Source of the DNA: Ligilactobacillus cholophilus | GTDB lineage: Bacteria > Bacillota > Bacilli > Lactobacillales > Lactobacillaceae | Assembly: GCF_030389495.1 (NCBI RefSeq) | Contig: NZ_CP127832.1 | Location: 806,001-870,000, forward strand | Direction: 5' to 3' | DNA length: 64,000 nucleotides | Shown: one piece after another, positions 56,693-64,000 of the stretch | Position numbering within the stretch: position 1 is the first letter of the stretch | How the letters are laid out: every line of letters starts with the position of its first letter | Translations under genes and position numbers: made by a program | Notes under the pieces: model-generated | Seen by the model: only the letters and a program-made list of their open reading frames with translations | Told to the model about the DNA's origin: nothing | The model's database searches: none

Positions 56693-56767
56693 ATGCTATC
56701 ATCCCCTTCTTTTTTAAATTATATGCTTTTTGTCACTTTAAAATATTAAATACGCATCATTTAAAAA

Positions 56768-56896
56768 TAAAAAAACTTCGCTCCTCTTTCTGGAGCGAAG
56801 ATTTTTGGTTGAACTGCTTTCACTCACCTACTAGAGCAAAGCCTTACTTCATCAACCACCATTATCATAATGTCATTGGTTAATTTAATCAACTAA
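56768..56896 (-). ncRNA. Candidate structured RNA or long 3' UTR ending in a strong terminator
   Basis: The region after the 107-aa gene is GC-richer than its surroundings. On the minus strand GGTTGATGAAG at its front and TTCAACC near the end can close a stem around GGCTTTGCTC..GAAAGCAG; then CTTCGCTCC/GGAGCGAAG (plus 56776-56800) with a T run makes a strong terminator. It may be a small RNA or only the 3' UTR of the upstream gene. No known riboswitch core is recognised. Confidence 0.4.
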
Positions 56897-56906
56897 TATG
56901 CATTGA

Positions 56907-57215
56907 TCATACATGCTTTTTCTTTTTTTTATTTTGAGAAAATGCTTTTTCATGTCTTCGTAAATAATTCAATAATTCTGCTTCATTATGAAATTCACGA
57001 GGATGGTGCTGGCCATGTAGTCTTAATATAATATTATTTATCTTAATCCGACCAGTCCATGTATAAGTATGTTCAACAATAAAACGATTGTTTAGACGAT
57101 TGCCTCTACCAAATTTTAATACATACACTTTCTCAGGCACGATTAATGGATTAACGTGCTCTTTTTCATAGTCAACGCCATGCGCTCTTAAAAAATGTTT
57201 TGTTTTATTTAGCAT
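56907..57215 (-). CDS. Small basic protein of unknown function (102 aa)
   Basis: 102 residues, rich in R, H, K and N: LNNRFIVEHTYTWTGRIKIN and LRLHGQHHPREFHNEAELLN, ending in NKKKKKHV. Basic charge suggests nucleic acid or cell surface contact, but no domain is recognised. I prefer the ATG at 57215 after GAGGAGGAG; a GTG overlaps that site. Confidence 0.7.
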   Translation of the reverse strand: MLNKTKHFLRAHGVDYEKEHVNPLIVPEKVYVLKFGRGNRLNNRFIVEHTYTWTGRIKINNIILRLHGQHHPREFHNEAELLNYLRRHEKAFSQNKKKKKHV

Positions 57216-57308
57216 GTTACTCCTCCTCACCTGATTTACTTACTCTAATATTATATCGTAAAAATAAATTAGTTGCTAAAAAAATTTATATTTTAAAAAT
57301 ATAATAAA

Positions 57309-57332
57309 AATGCTCATAAAAATACGAGCATT
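57309..57332 (-). terminator. Terminator of tRNA-Glu
   Basis: AATGCTC (57309-57315) pairs with GAGCATT (57326-57332); T-rich tail on the minus strand. Confidence 0.7.
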
Positions 57333-57342
57333 CCAGAGTATA

Positions 57343-57415
57343 TCACCCGTACGGGGATCGAACCCGCAACTCCGCCTTGAGAGGGCGACGTCTTAACCAA
57401 TTTGACCAACGGGCA
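57343..57415 (-). tRNA. tRNA-Glu (anticodon CUC)
   Basis: 73 bases fold as a cloverleaf closely matching bacterial tRNA-Glu: TGGTC D-stem region, anticodon stem TCGCC/GGCGG with loop CTCTCAA (anticodon CUC), T arm GCGGG/CCCGT. The acceptor stem TGCCCGT/ACGGGTG pairs well inside, but the end pairs are U1-G72 and G2-U71 instead of the usual G1-C72. No CCA encoded. Confidence 0.92.
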
Positions 57416-57459
57416 AATTTACTCTTACTATTATACAGATGTTCATAAAAAAGTCAAAC

Positions 57460-57693
57460 TTAATGGTGATCATAAAAATGACGTAATAACAGATATATAA
57501 ACAAGAAGAATAATACTATACACCAGATTAAACTAAAAAATCCTACTAAAATCAAAAAGTGTATGCTAAACAAGTTCCCCATTATTAAGCAAACTAATGT
57601 AAATATACTCCACTTTATTAACCTTAATTTTAAATCTTCAATTTCGTGCCGCATTAAGTTCAATCCATTCTTAATCAGTCCACCATTTGTCAA
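57460..57693 (-). CDS. Small two-TM membrane protein (up to 77 aa)
   Basis: Up to 77 residues with two hydrophobic segments (LIKWSIFTLVCLIMGNLF and FLILVGFFSLIWCIVLFFLF) and a histidine-rich end (RHFYDHH). It overlaps the end of rdgB by 23 bases; the start could also be ATG 57654 (MRHEIEDLK, 64 residues). No family recognised. Confidence 0.6.
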   Translation of the reverse strand: MTNGGLIKNGLNLMRHEIEDLKLRLIKWSIFTLVCLIMGNLFSIHFLILVGFFSLIWCIVLFFLFIYLLLRHFYDHH

Positions 57694-58273
57694 ACTGTTT
57701 CATTAATGATCTTACTGCTTTACCTCGATGACTTACACTGTTCTTTTCATCAACCGTTGCTTCGGCAAATGTCTTATCTAAATCAAATGAATAGAAGAGT
57801 GGATCATATCCAAATCCTTTTTCACCAACTTCATGTGTTAAAATTCTTCCCTCTGCTTCGCCACTAACTTTAAGATTTTCCTTTGTAGGATGAGTAACTA
57901 CGATTGAAGTATGAAAGTGAGCTGTTCTTTTTTCTTTTGGAACATCTTTCATTTCTAATAGTAATTTTTTGCGATTAGCTTCATCATCATGATCTCCTGC
58001 ATAACGTGCTGAATGAATTCCTGGTGCTCCATTTAAAGCATCAACACATAATCCTGAATCATCAGCTAAAACAGTAATTTTCATTGCATCAGTTAATGCC
58101 TGTGCTTTAATATAAGCATTCTCATCAAAAGATTGTCCATTTTCATCGATTGAAGGAATACTCTGTTCTTCTAAATCTAATAAAGTAATTACTTCAAATC
58201 CTTTTGGCTCAAAAATTTTACGATATTCACGTGCCTTACCTGGATTTTTTGTAGCAATTAATATTTGTTCCAT
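57671..58273 (-). CDS. rdgB: XTP/dITP diphosphatase (RdgB/HAM1 family)
   Basis: Removes non-canonical purine triphosphates from the nucleotide pool. 200 residues: ILIATKNPGKAREYRKIF, SFDENAYIKAQAL, LADDSGLCVDALNGAPGIHS and EKGFGYDPLFYSFDL, with the C-terminal SHRGKAV. Start ATG 58273 (MEQILIATKN) with TGAGG upstream; an upstream ATG at 58321 has no such site. Confidence 0.96.
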   Translation of the reverse strand: MEQILIATKNPGKAREYRKIFEPKGFEVITLLDLEEQSIPSIDENGQSFDENAYIKAQALTDAMKITVLADDSGLCVDALNGAPGIHSARYAGDHDDEANRKKLLLEMKDVPKEKRTAHFHTSIVVTHPTKENLKVSGEAEGRILTHEVGEKGFGYDPLFYSFDLDKTFAEATVDEKNSVSHRGKAVRSLMKQFDKWWTD

Positions 58274-58388
58274 TTTAAAAACCTCATTGTTTAATTTTAT
58301 CTTCATTTTATCATTCATCATTTAAATTAGTAAGAATTTTCTACAGTAAAACGATATAATAGTAATAGTTGTTTTGAAGGAGCAAATT

Positions 58389-58952
58389 ATGGAAGAAAAT
58401 TTTTTTACCAAAACATTATTAAATAAATCTGGTACTACACTTGGTACAGAGATGTTACGTGATTTATTAATCCCTAGTTTAGTTGGCAATAATAAAGATA
58501 TCATGTACTGGTCAGGAAAATTATTAGCACGTAAATTACCACTAGCAAGTAAAAAAGACTTAAAATTATTTTTTAAATATGCTGGTTGGGGAGACTTGAA
58601 GTTAATTAAGTCAAAAAAAGATATAGAAATTTTTGAACTAAGTGGCGAGCCTATTAAATTACGTTGTAAATTAACAGAAAAACCAGATTTTAAATTAGAA
58701 ACTGGTTTTATTGCTGAAACTTATCAATTAGAGGATCAATTTGTAACTGAAGGTGAAATTGAAAAAGTTGACAGTAAAAATTATACTGTAACTATCAACA
58801 TTCACATTGATAAACATTCTTCTATGTTAGAAGAAAAAACGGGTATTCAGCCATTTTCATTGATTGAATTTGATAAAATTCAAAAAGAAGCTCAAAAAAT
58901 TGATTCATCTAATTTAGAATCAACTTCAAGTAATACTAATGACAATGCTTAA
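58389..58952 (+). CDS. yslB: YslB/DUF2507 family protein
   Basis: 187 residues: FTKTLLNKSGTTLGTEMLRD, YWSGKLLARKLPLAS and LETGFIAETYQLEDQFVTEG are the family core (V4R-like fold), followed by a low-complexity end rich in S, T and N (about 170-187). Function unknown. Start ATG 58389 with AAGGAG upstream; divergent from rdgB. Confidence 0.82.
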   Translation: MEENFFTKTLLNKSGTTLGTEMLRDLLIPSLVGNNKDIMYWSGKLLARKLPLASKKDLKLFFKYAGWGDLKLIKSKKDIEIFELSGEPIKLRCKLTEKPDFKLETGFIAETYQLEDQFVTEGEIEKVDSKNYTVTINIHIDKHSSMLEEKTGIQPFSLIEFDKIQKEAQKIDSSNLESTSSNTNDNA

Positions 58953-58983
58953 TCTTTTTAACAACAGCCAACAAAACAATTTA

Positions 58984-59028
58984 AAAAAGTGAAGTTTAGT
59001 TAGCAACATACTAATTAAACTTCACTTT
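58984..59028. terminator. Bidirectional terminator between yslB and the RNase Z-like gene
   Basis: AAGTGAAGTTTA (58988-58999) pairs with TAAACTTCACTT (59016-59027) around an inner AGTTAG/CTAAT part; convergent genes. Confidence 0.88.
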
Positions 59029-59031
59029 TAT

Positions 59032-60003
59032 TTATTCTTCAGTTTTTGTTTCAATAATTGTTGGTTCAGCAAAATCTTGATCAAAGTTTAAAGTAAAATG
59101 CATATGATCTTTTCCAATTACTGTATTAGGGAAAATATCAGTAGCATTCTTTAAATATTTTTCTGGATGACGCATTGCCTGTGAAAAGTGTGTCAAAACC
59201 ATTTCCTTAACATGACCCTTTTTAGCTTGAGTTGCAGCTTCAGCAAATGTCATATGCATTTTATTTGCTGCTTTTTCAGTGTCATCATTTGATCCAAAGT
59301 TTGCACAACTTAATAACAAATCTGAACCTTCAATAAAACCAGGAATTTCTGGTGTTGGACGTGTATCTGTAACCCAACTTACACGCATTCCCTTGCGTGC
59401 ATTTCCTAATACCATATCAGGCGTATATGTCTTACCATCTATCGTAATTGGTTCATCTTTACGTTGAAGATCACCCCAAATACGTTGTGGTACTTCATTT
59501 TCTTTAGCTTTTTGAGGATCAAATTTTGGATTTCGTTTCAAATCAACACGATAAGCAAAATTAGGCCGTGTGTGCTTTACAGGTAATGCAGAAATTGATA
59601 ATTCACCATGAATCCACTTATTATTAATTACAATAGGTTCATTTGGCTTAGGATCTTCGATGATATTTATGTCATAATTTAACCATGGCATAATAACTCT
59701 GAATCCCTTCATAACATCTTTAATGCCCTTAGGACCAATGATTGTGATTGGTTCTGTTCTTCCTGTGTTACTTGTTGTTCCTAAAATTCCTTGTAAACCA
59801 ATTACATGATCACCATGTAAATGAGTAATACAGATTACATCTAATGATTTAAAACCACTTCGAACTGCACGCATTGAGACCCCAGTACCTTCACCGGCAT
59901 CCATCAAAATTTTACGTCCCTTATATTCAATAATTGCTGATGATAAATAACGGTCAGGTAATGGAATACTTCCACCAGTACCCAATAATGTAACATCAAT
60001 CAT
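59032..60003 (-). CDS. rnz: RNase Z family metallo-beta-lactamase
   Basis: 323 residues; metal site THLHGDHVIGLQG (HxHxDH, about 60-72), front LLGTGGSIPLPDRYLSSAII, the GEGTG loop, KHTRPNFAYRVDL and the end HFSQAMRHPEKYLKNA. The LPDRYLSS-type front resembles the clostridial-type RNase Z rather than the B. subtilis one. Expected to cut the 3' trailer of tRNA precursors lacking CCA, which fits the two CCA-less tRNA genes in this window. RBS AAGGAAGAGGTAAGATTA. Confidence 0.87.
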   Translation of the reverse strand: MIDVTLLGTGGSIPLPDRYLSSAIIEYKGRKILMDAGEGTGVSMRAVRSGFKSLDVICITHLHGDHVIGLQGILGTTSNTGRTEPITIIGPKGIKDVMKGFRVIMPWLNYDINIIEDPKPNEPIVINNKWIHGELSISALPVKHTRPNFAYRVDLKRNPKFDPQKAKENEVPQRIWGDLQRKDEPITIDGKTYTPDMVLGNARKGMRVSWVTDTRPTPEIPGFIEGSDLLLSCANFGSNDDTEKAANKMHMTFAEAATQAKKGHVKEMVLTHFSQAMRHPEKYLKNATDIFPNTVIGKDHMHFTLNFDQDFAEPTIIETKTEE

Positions 60004-60083
60004 TAATCTTACCTCTTCCTTAATAGCATTCTATATATAAAGTTACGCTAAAAACACATAAATGTACAACAATAAAGCTTTAA

Positions 60084-62444
60084 TTATTTAAAATTAACAA
60101 TTGTTGCACCATCACCACCTGCATTTGCAGATGCGTAATTAAAACTCTTAACCGATTTATTATTTGAAAGATATTGTTTAATTGCACTCTGTAAAGCACC
60201 AGTACCTTTTCCATGAACAATTGTTACTGATGGATATCCTGCAAGTAATGCTGAATCAATATATCGATCAACACTCATCAATGCTTCTTCTTTAGTTTGA
60301 CCACGTAAATCCAATGTAGTTGGTAATCCAGATGATGAACTTCGTTTTACACTAACCCCTGAATGAGATTTTTGTTTTTCATCAACTTTAATTTTTTCCA
60401 AATCACTGGTTTCAATTTTCATTTTTAAAATTCCAATTTGAACTTCCCAATGATCTGCATCACTTTGACGAAGCAATACACCTTTTTGTCCATATGATTT
60501 AACTAATACATCATCATCAACATGGAATTCTTTTTGATTTTTTGCACGTTTTAACACACGATTCTTTTTTAAATTAATTGGTTGTTCAAGTTGATTTAAC
60601 TTAGTTTTTGCATCTACAAGTTCATTTTCTTTAACAGCATTTGCACCTTGCATTCTCATCTTGCGTAACTCCGCAATAATTTGATCTGCTTTTTTCTGTG
60701 CATTCTCAATGATTCCATTAGCTTCTTTTTTAGCTTGATTCATTTGATTATCTTTTTGACTTTCAAATCTTTCAAAGCCAACTTCTAAATCATGATGTAA
60801 CTTTTCAGCTTCTTTTAAATATTTTTTATAGAAAGCTTGTTTTTCTTCAGCATCATGTCTTTTTTTAACTAAATCAGAAATCATTTCGTTTAAATCTTGA
60901 CTATCTTGACTAACCATTTGTCTTGCTGAATTAACAATTTGTTCTGATAGGCCTAACCGTTTAGAAATATCGAATGCATTACTTCTTCCTGGAATTCCTA
61001 TCAATAAATGATACGTTGGTTGAAGCGTTTCACTATCAAATTCCATTGAAGCATTAATTGTTTGTGGCCGTTCAAATCCATACGCTTTTAATTCTGGATA
61101 GTGAGTAGTTGCAACTACATAACTTCCAACTGCACCAATTGCATCTAAAATTGAAATTGCTAATGCTGCACCTTCTTGTGGATCTGTTCCAGCACCCAAT
61201 TCATCAAACAAAATTAAGGAATTAGCTGTTATAGAATTTAGAATTTCTACTATGTTAGTCATATGTGATGAAAAAGTACTTAGACTTTGCTCAATTGACT
61301 GTTCATCACCAATATCTGCAAAAATTTCATCAAATACGCCTACTCGACTTTCTTCATTTGCAGGGATAAACAATCCCGATTGAGCCATTAATTGAATCAA
61401 ACCCAATGTTTTTAAAGTAATTGTTTTTCCACCTGTATTAGGTCCAGTAATTACAATTGCTTGATAATCTTTTCCCAAAGCAATGTCATTCTTAACTACA
61501 GTCTTAGGATTAAGTAACGGATGCCATGCTCTACGAATATATATATCATTCTCAAGTGAAATTTCAGGTAACGTTGCATGAATTTCTTTTGCATACTGAG
61601 CCTTTGCATTAATAAAATCCATCTTACCTAAAATCAGTGCATTTTGTTCTAATTCCTGTGTATGCGGTGCAACTAATTCAGATAATTCTCTTAAAATTCG
61701 TTGAATCTCTTCTTTTTCAGCTAATTGTTGTTGTTTAAGTCGATTATTTAAATCCACAATTGCCTGTGGTTCAACAAAAAGTGTCTGCCCTGATGCACTT
61801 TGATCATGTACAACTCCACCAAATTGCCCACGATTTTCAGCTTTTACAGGAATTACATAACGATCATTACGAATTGTTACAAGTGAATCACTTAAATATT
61901 TAGCTTTACTTCCATGAGTCAAACTTGATAGTTTATCACGAATCGTTCCTTCTGTACTTTCAATTTGTTTTCTTAAACTTTTAAGTAATGAAGAGGCATC
62001 ATCTGTTACATGACCATCGCTTTCAATTGAAACAAGCAATTTTTTGCTTACTTCTGGGATTGTTTGCAAGTCTTCATTAAGTTTATCAACAGATTTTAAA
62101 TCAATTTCATCATCTGCTAACTCTCTAAAAAATGCTTTAACTACATTCGTAGCACGCAAAACTTTAGCAATCATCGCAAGTTCTTTTCCGTTTAATGTAG
62201 CATCAATCTCTAATCGTTTTAATAAAGCTTTGATATCCAACAACTTAGGCATTGGTATTCCGCCCTTTAATCTTAAGATATCAGCTCCATCCTGTGTTTC
62301 TGCCAAATTACGCTCAATTGTTTCAGCATCTGAACTTGGAATTAAATTTAATGCTAATTTTTTACCATTCTCTGTTACAGTATAATCTGCAATTTTTTGT
62401 CGAATTTTATCATATTCTAATGTTTTTAAAATTTTAGAATGCAT
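60084..62444 (-). CDS. mutS2: Endonuclease MutS2
   Basis: 786-residue MutS-like ATPase without mismatch domain; suppresses recombination and has been linked to rescue of collided ribosomes. ATPase: VITGPNTGGKTITLKTLGL (Walker A), SLILFDELGAGTDPQEGAAL (Walker B), ATTHYPELKAYG; then coiled coil, a KOW-like part and the C-terminal Smr nuclease domain (LDLRGQTKEEALMSVDRYID, VTIVHGKGTGALQ). RBS GAAAGGAGGATTTACGG. Last of zapA-cvpA-mutS2. Confidence 0.97.
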   Translation of the reverse strand: MHSKILKTLEYDKIRQKIADYTVTENGKKLALNLIPSSDAETIERNLAETQDGADILRLKGGIPMPKLLDIKALLKRLEIDATLNGKELAMIAKVLRATNVVKAFFRELADDEIDLKSVDKLNEDLQTIPEVSKKLLVSIESDGHVTDDASSLLKSLRKQIESTEGTIRDKLSSLTHGSKAKYLSDSLVTIRNDRYVIPVKAENRGQFGGVVHDQSASGQTLFVEPQAIVDLNNRLKQQQLAEKEEIQRILRELSELVAPHTQELEQNALILGKMDFINAKAQYAKEIHATLPEISLENDIYIRRAWHPLLNPKTVVKNDIALGKDYQAIVITGPNTGGKTITLKTLGLIQLMAQSGLFIPANEESRVGVFDEIFADIGDEQSIEQSLSTFSSHMTNIVEILNSITANSLILFDELGAGTDPQEGAALAISILDAIGAVGSYVVATTHYPELKAYGFERPQTINASMEFDSETLQPTYHLLIGIPGRSNAFDISKRLGLSEQIVNSARQMVSQDSQDLNEMISDLVKKRHDAEEKQAFYKKYLKEAEKLHHDLEVGFERFESQKDNQMNQAKKEANGIIENAQKKADQIIAELRKMRMQGANAVKENELVDAKTKLNQLEQPINLKKNRVLKRAKNQKEFHVDDDVLVKSYGQKGVLLRQSDADHWEVQIGILKMKIETSDLEKIKVDEKQKSHSGVSVKRSSSSGLPTTLDLRGQTKEEALMSVDRYIDSALLAGYPSVTIVHGKGTGALQSAIKQYLSNNKSVKSFNYASANAGGDGATIVNFK

Positions 62445-62465
62445 CCGTAAATCCTCCTTTCATAG

Positions 62466-62966
62466 TTAATTAGATATATTATCAAAAATATTTTGTGAAA
62501 AAAGCGGAGTTTTTGTTAAAATCCATTGTGCAACATTTGATTCATGTACACTTTGTTGCACATTTGAGTTTGGCCATGCTGACATCAACAATAACCCAAA
62601 GAAAATCACTATATACATTAAAATCGTTGAAAGTGCTGCACCTGCAAGTGCATTAAGTTGTGAAATTAAAGGCAATTTAGTTATGCCATTAACTGTTTTC
62701 GCAACCACGCGATAAATAATACTACCAACAATTGCGATAATCCAAAAAGCCAATACTTGATAAAATATAGTTGAAAAATCAACATTTTTACATAACGCTG
62801 GTAATGCACCTGATAACGCAATTCCCATTGGTTTAGCTAAAAAAATTGCTAGCAAAAATACAACAATATATCCTGCAGCACTCATTAACGTCATTAATAA
62901 TCCACGTTTATAACCAAAGCGAAATGCAAGAATTAATAAAAGAATTATAATCAATGTTACTAGCAT
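62466..62966 (-). CDS. cvpA: CvpA family membrane protein
   Basis: 166 residues with four TM segments; the family start (LVTLIIILLLILAFRFGYKRGLL) and GIALSG and LPLISQLNALAGAALS regions are visible. Despite its name (colicin V production), it is a general envelope protein. Lies between zapA and mutS2, as usual in Firmicutes. Confidence 0.93.
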   Translation of the reverse strand: MLVTLIIILLLILAFRFGYKRGLLMTLMSAAGYIVVFLLAIFLAKPMGIALSGALPALCKNVDFSTIFYQVLAFWIIAIVGSIIYRVVAKTVNGITKLPLISQLNALAGAALSTILMYIVIFFGLLLMSAWPNSNVQQSVHESNVAQWILTKTPLFSQNIFDNISN

Positions 62967-62979
62967 ATTATCACCTATA

Positions 62980-63225
62980 TTAATTTAATTGTTCCTTTAA
63001 CTTATCTAATTCTTCCTGTTTTTCTAATTGATCAGATACAGCATTTATTGCCAATAATAATGCTGCTTTCTTTTCTGATAATGAAGGCATTAGCTTCTTT
63101 ATTGTAGCTAATTCTTGATTAGTAATTTCCATTACTGCATCCATATGTTCTGGTGTACTTTTTCCAATTATTGTAAATTCTTCTCCATCAATTTCAACTT
63201 TAAAACGTCTTTTTCTTTCCGCCAT
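62980..63225 (-). CDS. zapA: Cell division protein ZapA
   Basis: 81 residues: RRFKVEIDGEEFTIIGKSTP (beta-hairpin of the ZapA head), then EHMDAVMEITNQELATIKKL and a C-terminal coiled coil. Cross-links FtsZ filaments at the septum. RBS AAAGGATGAGACGGA. Starts the zapA-cvpA-mutS2 operon. Confidence 0.93.
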   Translation of the reverse strand: MAERKRRFKVEIDGEEFTIIGKSTPEHMDAVMEITNQELATIKKLMPSLSEKKAALLLAINAVSDQLEKQEELDKLKEQLN

Positions 63226-63323
63226 TCCGTCTCATCCTTTCAAAAAACTCAATACCATTAATTTTAGCATATTTTGAGGTTTATTAGGTTGTTTCCTTAG
63301 TTAAATTCAAAATAAAGTTACAT

Positions 63324-63354
63324 AAAAAACACAAGAACTTAAAAGTTCTTGTGT
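63324..63354 (-). terminator. Terminator of the suf transcript
   Basis: AACACAAGAACTT pairs with AGTTCTTGTGTT (63329-63354); the minus strand continues with six T. The zapA promoter side (63230-63320) shows nothing else. Confidence 0.9.
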
Positions 63355-63372
63355 TAATTCACAAATTAAAAT

Positions 63373-64000
63373 TTAACCTACAGAACCATCCATTTGATAT
63401 TCAATCAAACGATTCAATTCAACTGCATATTCCATTGGAAGTTCCTTTGTAAATGGTTCAATAAATCCCATTACAATCATTTCAGTTGCTTTTTTAGCAG
63501 ATAAACCTCGACTCATTAAATAATATAATTGTTCTTCTGATATTTTTGAAACTTTGGCTTCATGTTCAATTGAAACATTACCATTTAAAATTTCATTGTA
63601 AGGCAATGTATTACTTGATGACTTATCATCCATAATAATCGTATCACATTCAACATGACTAAATGATCCTTGGCTGTTTTTACCAAAGCGGACAACACCA
63701 CGATAATCAGCTTTTCCGCCATCTTTGCATAATGATTTAGAAACAATTGAAGAAGAGGTATTTTGTGCATTATGAATCATTTTTGCTCCAGTGTCAGAAA
63801 TAATCCCATTTCCCTCAGTATCTTTTCCTGCAAATGCAATTGAAAGCATTGTCCCCTTTGCATTTTCGCCATTTAAATAAACACTAGGATATTTCATAGT
63901 AACTTTTGAACCCAAATTACCATCAACCCACTCCATTGTCGCATTCTCCATTGCCTTTGCACGTTTTGTTTCTAAGCTATAAACATTGTCAGACCAATTT
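63373..64000 (-). CDS. sufB: Fe-S cluster assembly protein SufB, N-terminal part cut by window edge
   Basis: Scaffold subunit of the SUF system. About 208 C-terminal residues are visible: the frame continues to the right edge ([20 protein letters not shown]), then [40 protein letters not shown] (with the conserved cysteine), [20 protein letters not shown] and [20 protein letters not shown]. It ends at the suf operon terminator, so sufB is the last gene of its operon. Confidence 0.97.
   Translation of the reverse strand, partial: NWSDNVYSLETKRAKAMENATMEWVDGNLGSKVTMKYPSVYLNGENAKGTMLSIAFAGKDTEGNGIISDTGAKMIHNAQNTSSSIVSKSLCKDGGKADYRGVVRFGKNSQGSFSHVECDTIIMDDKSSSNTLPYNEILNGNVSIEHEAKVSKISEEQLYYLMSRGLSAKKATEMIVMGFIEPFTKELPMEYAVELNRLIEYQMDGSVG

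Overview
This window is chromosomal DNA from an AT-rich, low-GC Gram-positive lactic acid bacterium, most likely of the family Lactobacillaceae (species not determinable from the sequence alone). The support is gene content and order: a valS with a T-box leader, thiI next to a nifS-type desulfurase, ezrA, rpsD behind a structured leader, rarA followed by 6S RNA, the block upp-atpBEFHAGDC-DUF1146-murA-mbl-yidD-DUF2969-rodA, murT-gatD, and mutS2-cvpA-zapA. The D-Ala ligase carries Phe where vancomycin-sensitive ligases have Tyr, so the organism is predicted to end its peptidoglycan precursors in D-lactate and to be intrinsically vancomycin resistant.

Layout: 1-7.8 kb holds valS (cut by the left edge), its T-box, thiI, a cysteine desulfurase, ezrA and rpsD. 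7.9-17.8 kb is a mixed region: a frameshifted yueI, a glycosyltransferase, a GshAB-like ATP-grasp protein with an eroded ligase domain, rarA, 6S RNA, uspA, a frameshifted threonine aldolase, a cysteine hydrolase, a LytTR/DUF3021 pair and tag. 17.9-31.4 kb is a leftward cell-wall and energy block: ddl, a DprA-like gene, rodA, DUF2969, yidD, mbl, murA, DUF1146 and the whole F1Fo ATP synthase operon. 31.7-43.5 kb carries upp, sua5, prmC, prfA, tdk (leftward), murT-gatD and adenine deaminase (rightward), manA, a serine hydrolase, a histidine phosphatase and two small unknown genes.

43.76-55.23 kb is an 11.5-kb integrated element in the 3' end of a tRNA-Gln(CUG) gene, flanked by perfect 18-bp att repeats. 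It has a tyrosine integrase, a divergent CI-like/Cro-like switch with three operator-like repeats, a Rha-like protein, an AlpA-type excisionase-like protein, a Prim-Pol primase, an SF3 helicase/primase, an iteron-rich AT-rich region that looks like an origin, an ArpU-like late regulator, several small unknown proteins, and no capsid, tail or lysis genes and no recognised terminase. It looks like a phage satellite (PICI-like island). At its right end, behind two terminators and with its own terminator, sits a two-gene module: a Panacea/SocA-domain antitoxin and a multi-TM partner. The partner reading frame is broken at a T6 tract, and one added T would restore a four-TM protein ending just before the operon terminator. 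This module and the element's repeated DNA motifs (integrase arm sites, a TAAACGTTGATATAT motif at both ends and in the origin, a duplicated hairpin) are the most novel content.

55.2-64 kb returns to host genes: a nucleoside hydrolase, small unknown genes, a tRNA-Glu(CUC) with an unusual 1:72 pair, rdgB, yslB, an RNase Z family gene, mutS2, cvpA, zapA and sufB (cut by the right edge). All names come from reading translations and motifs; no database search was run.
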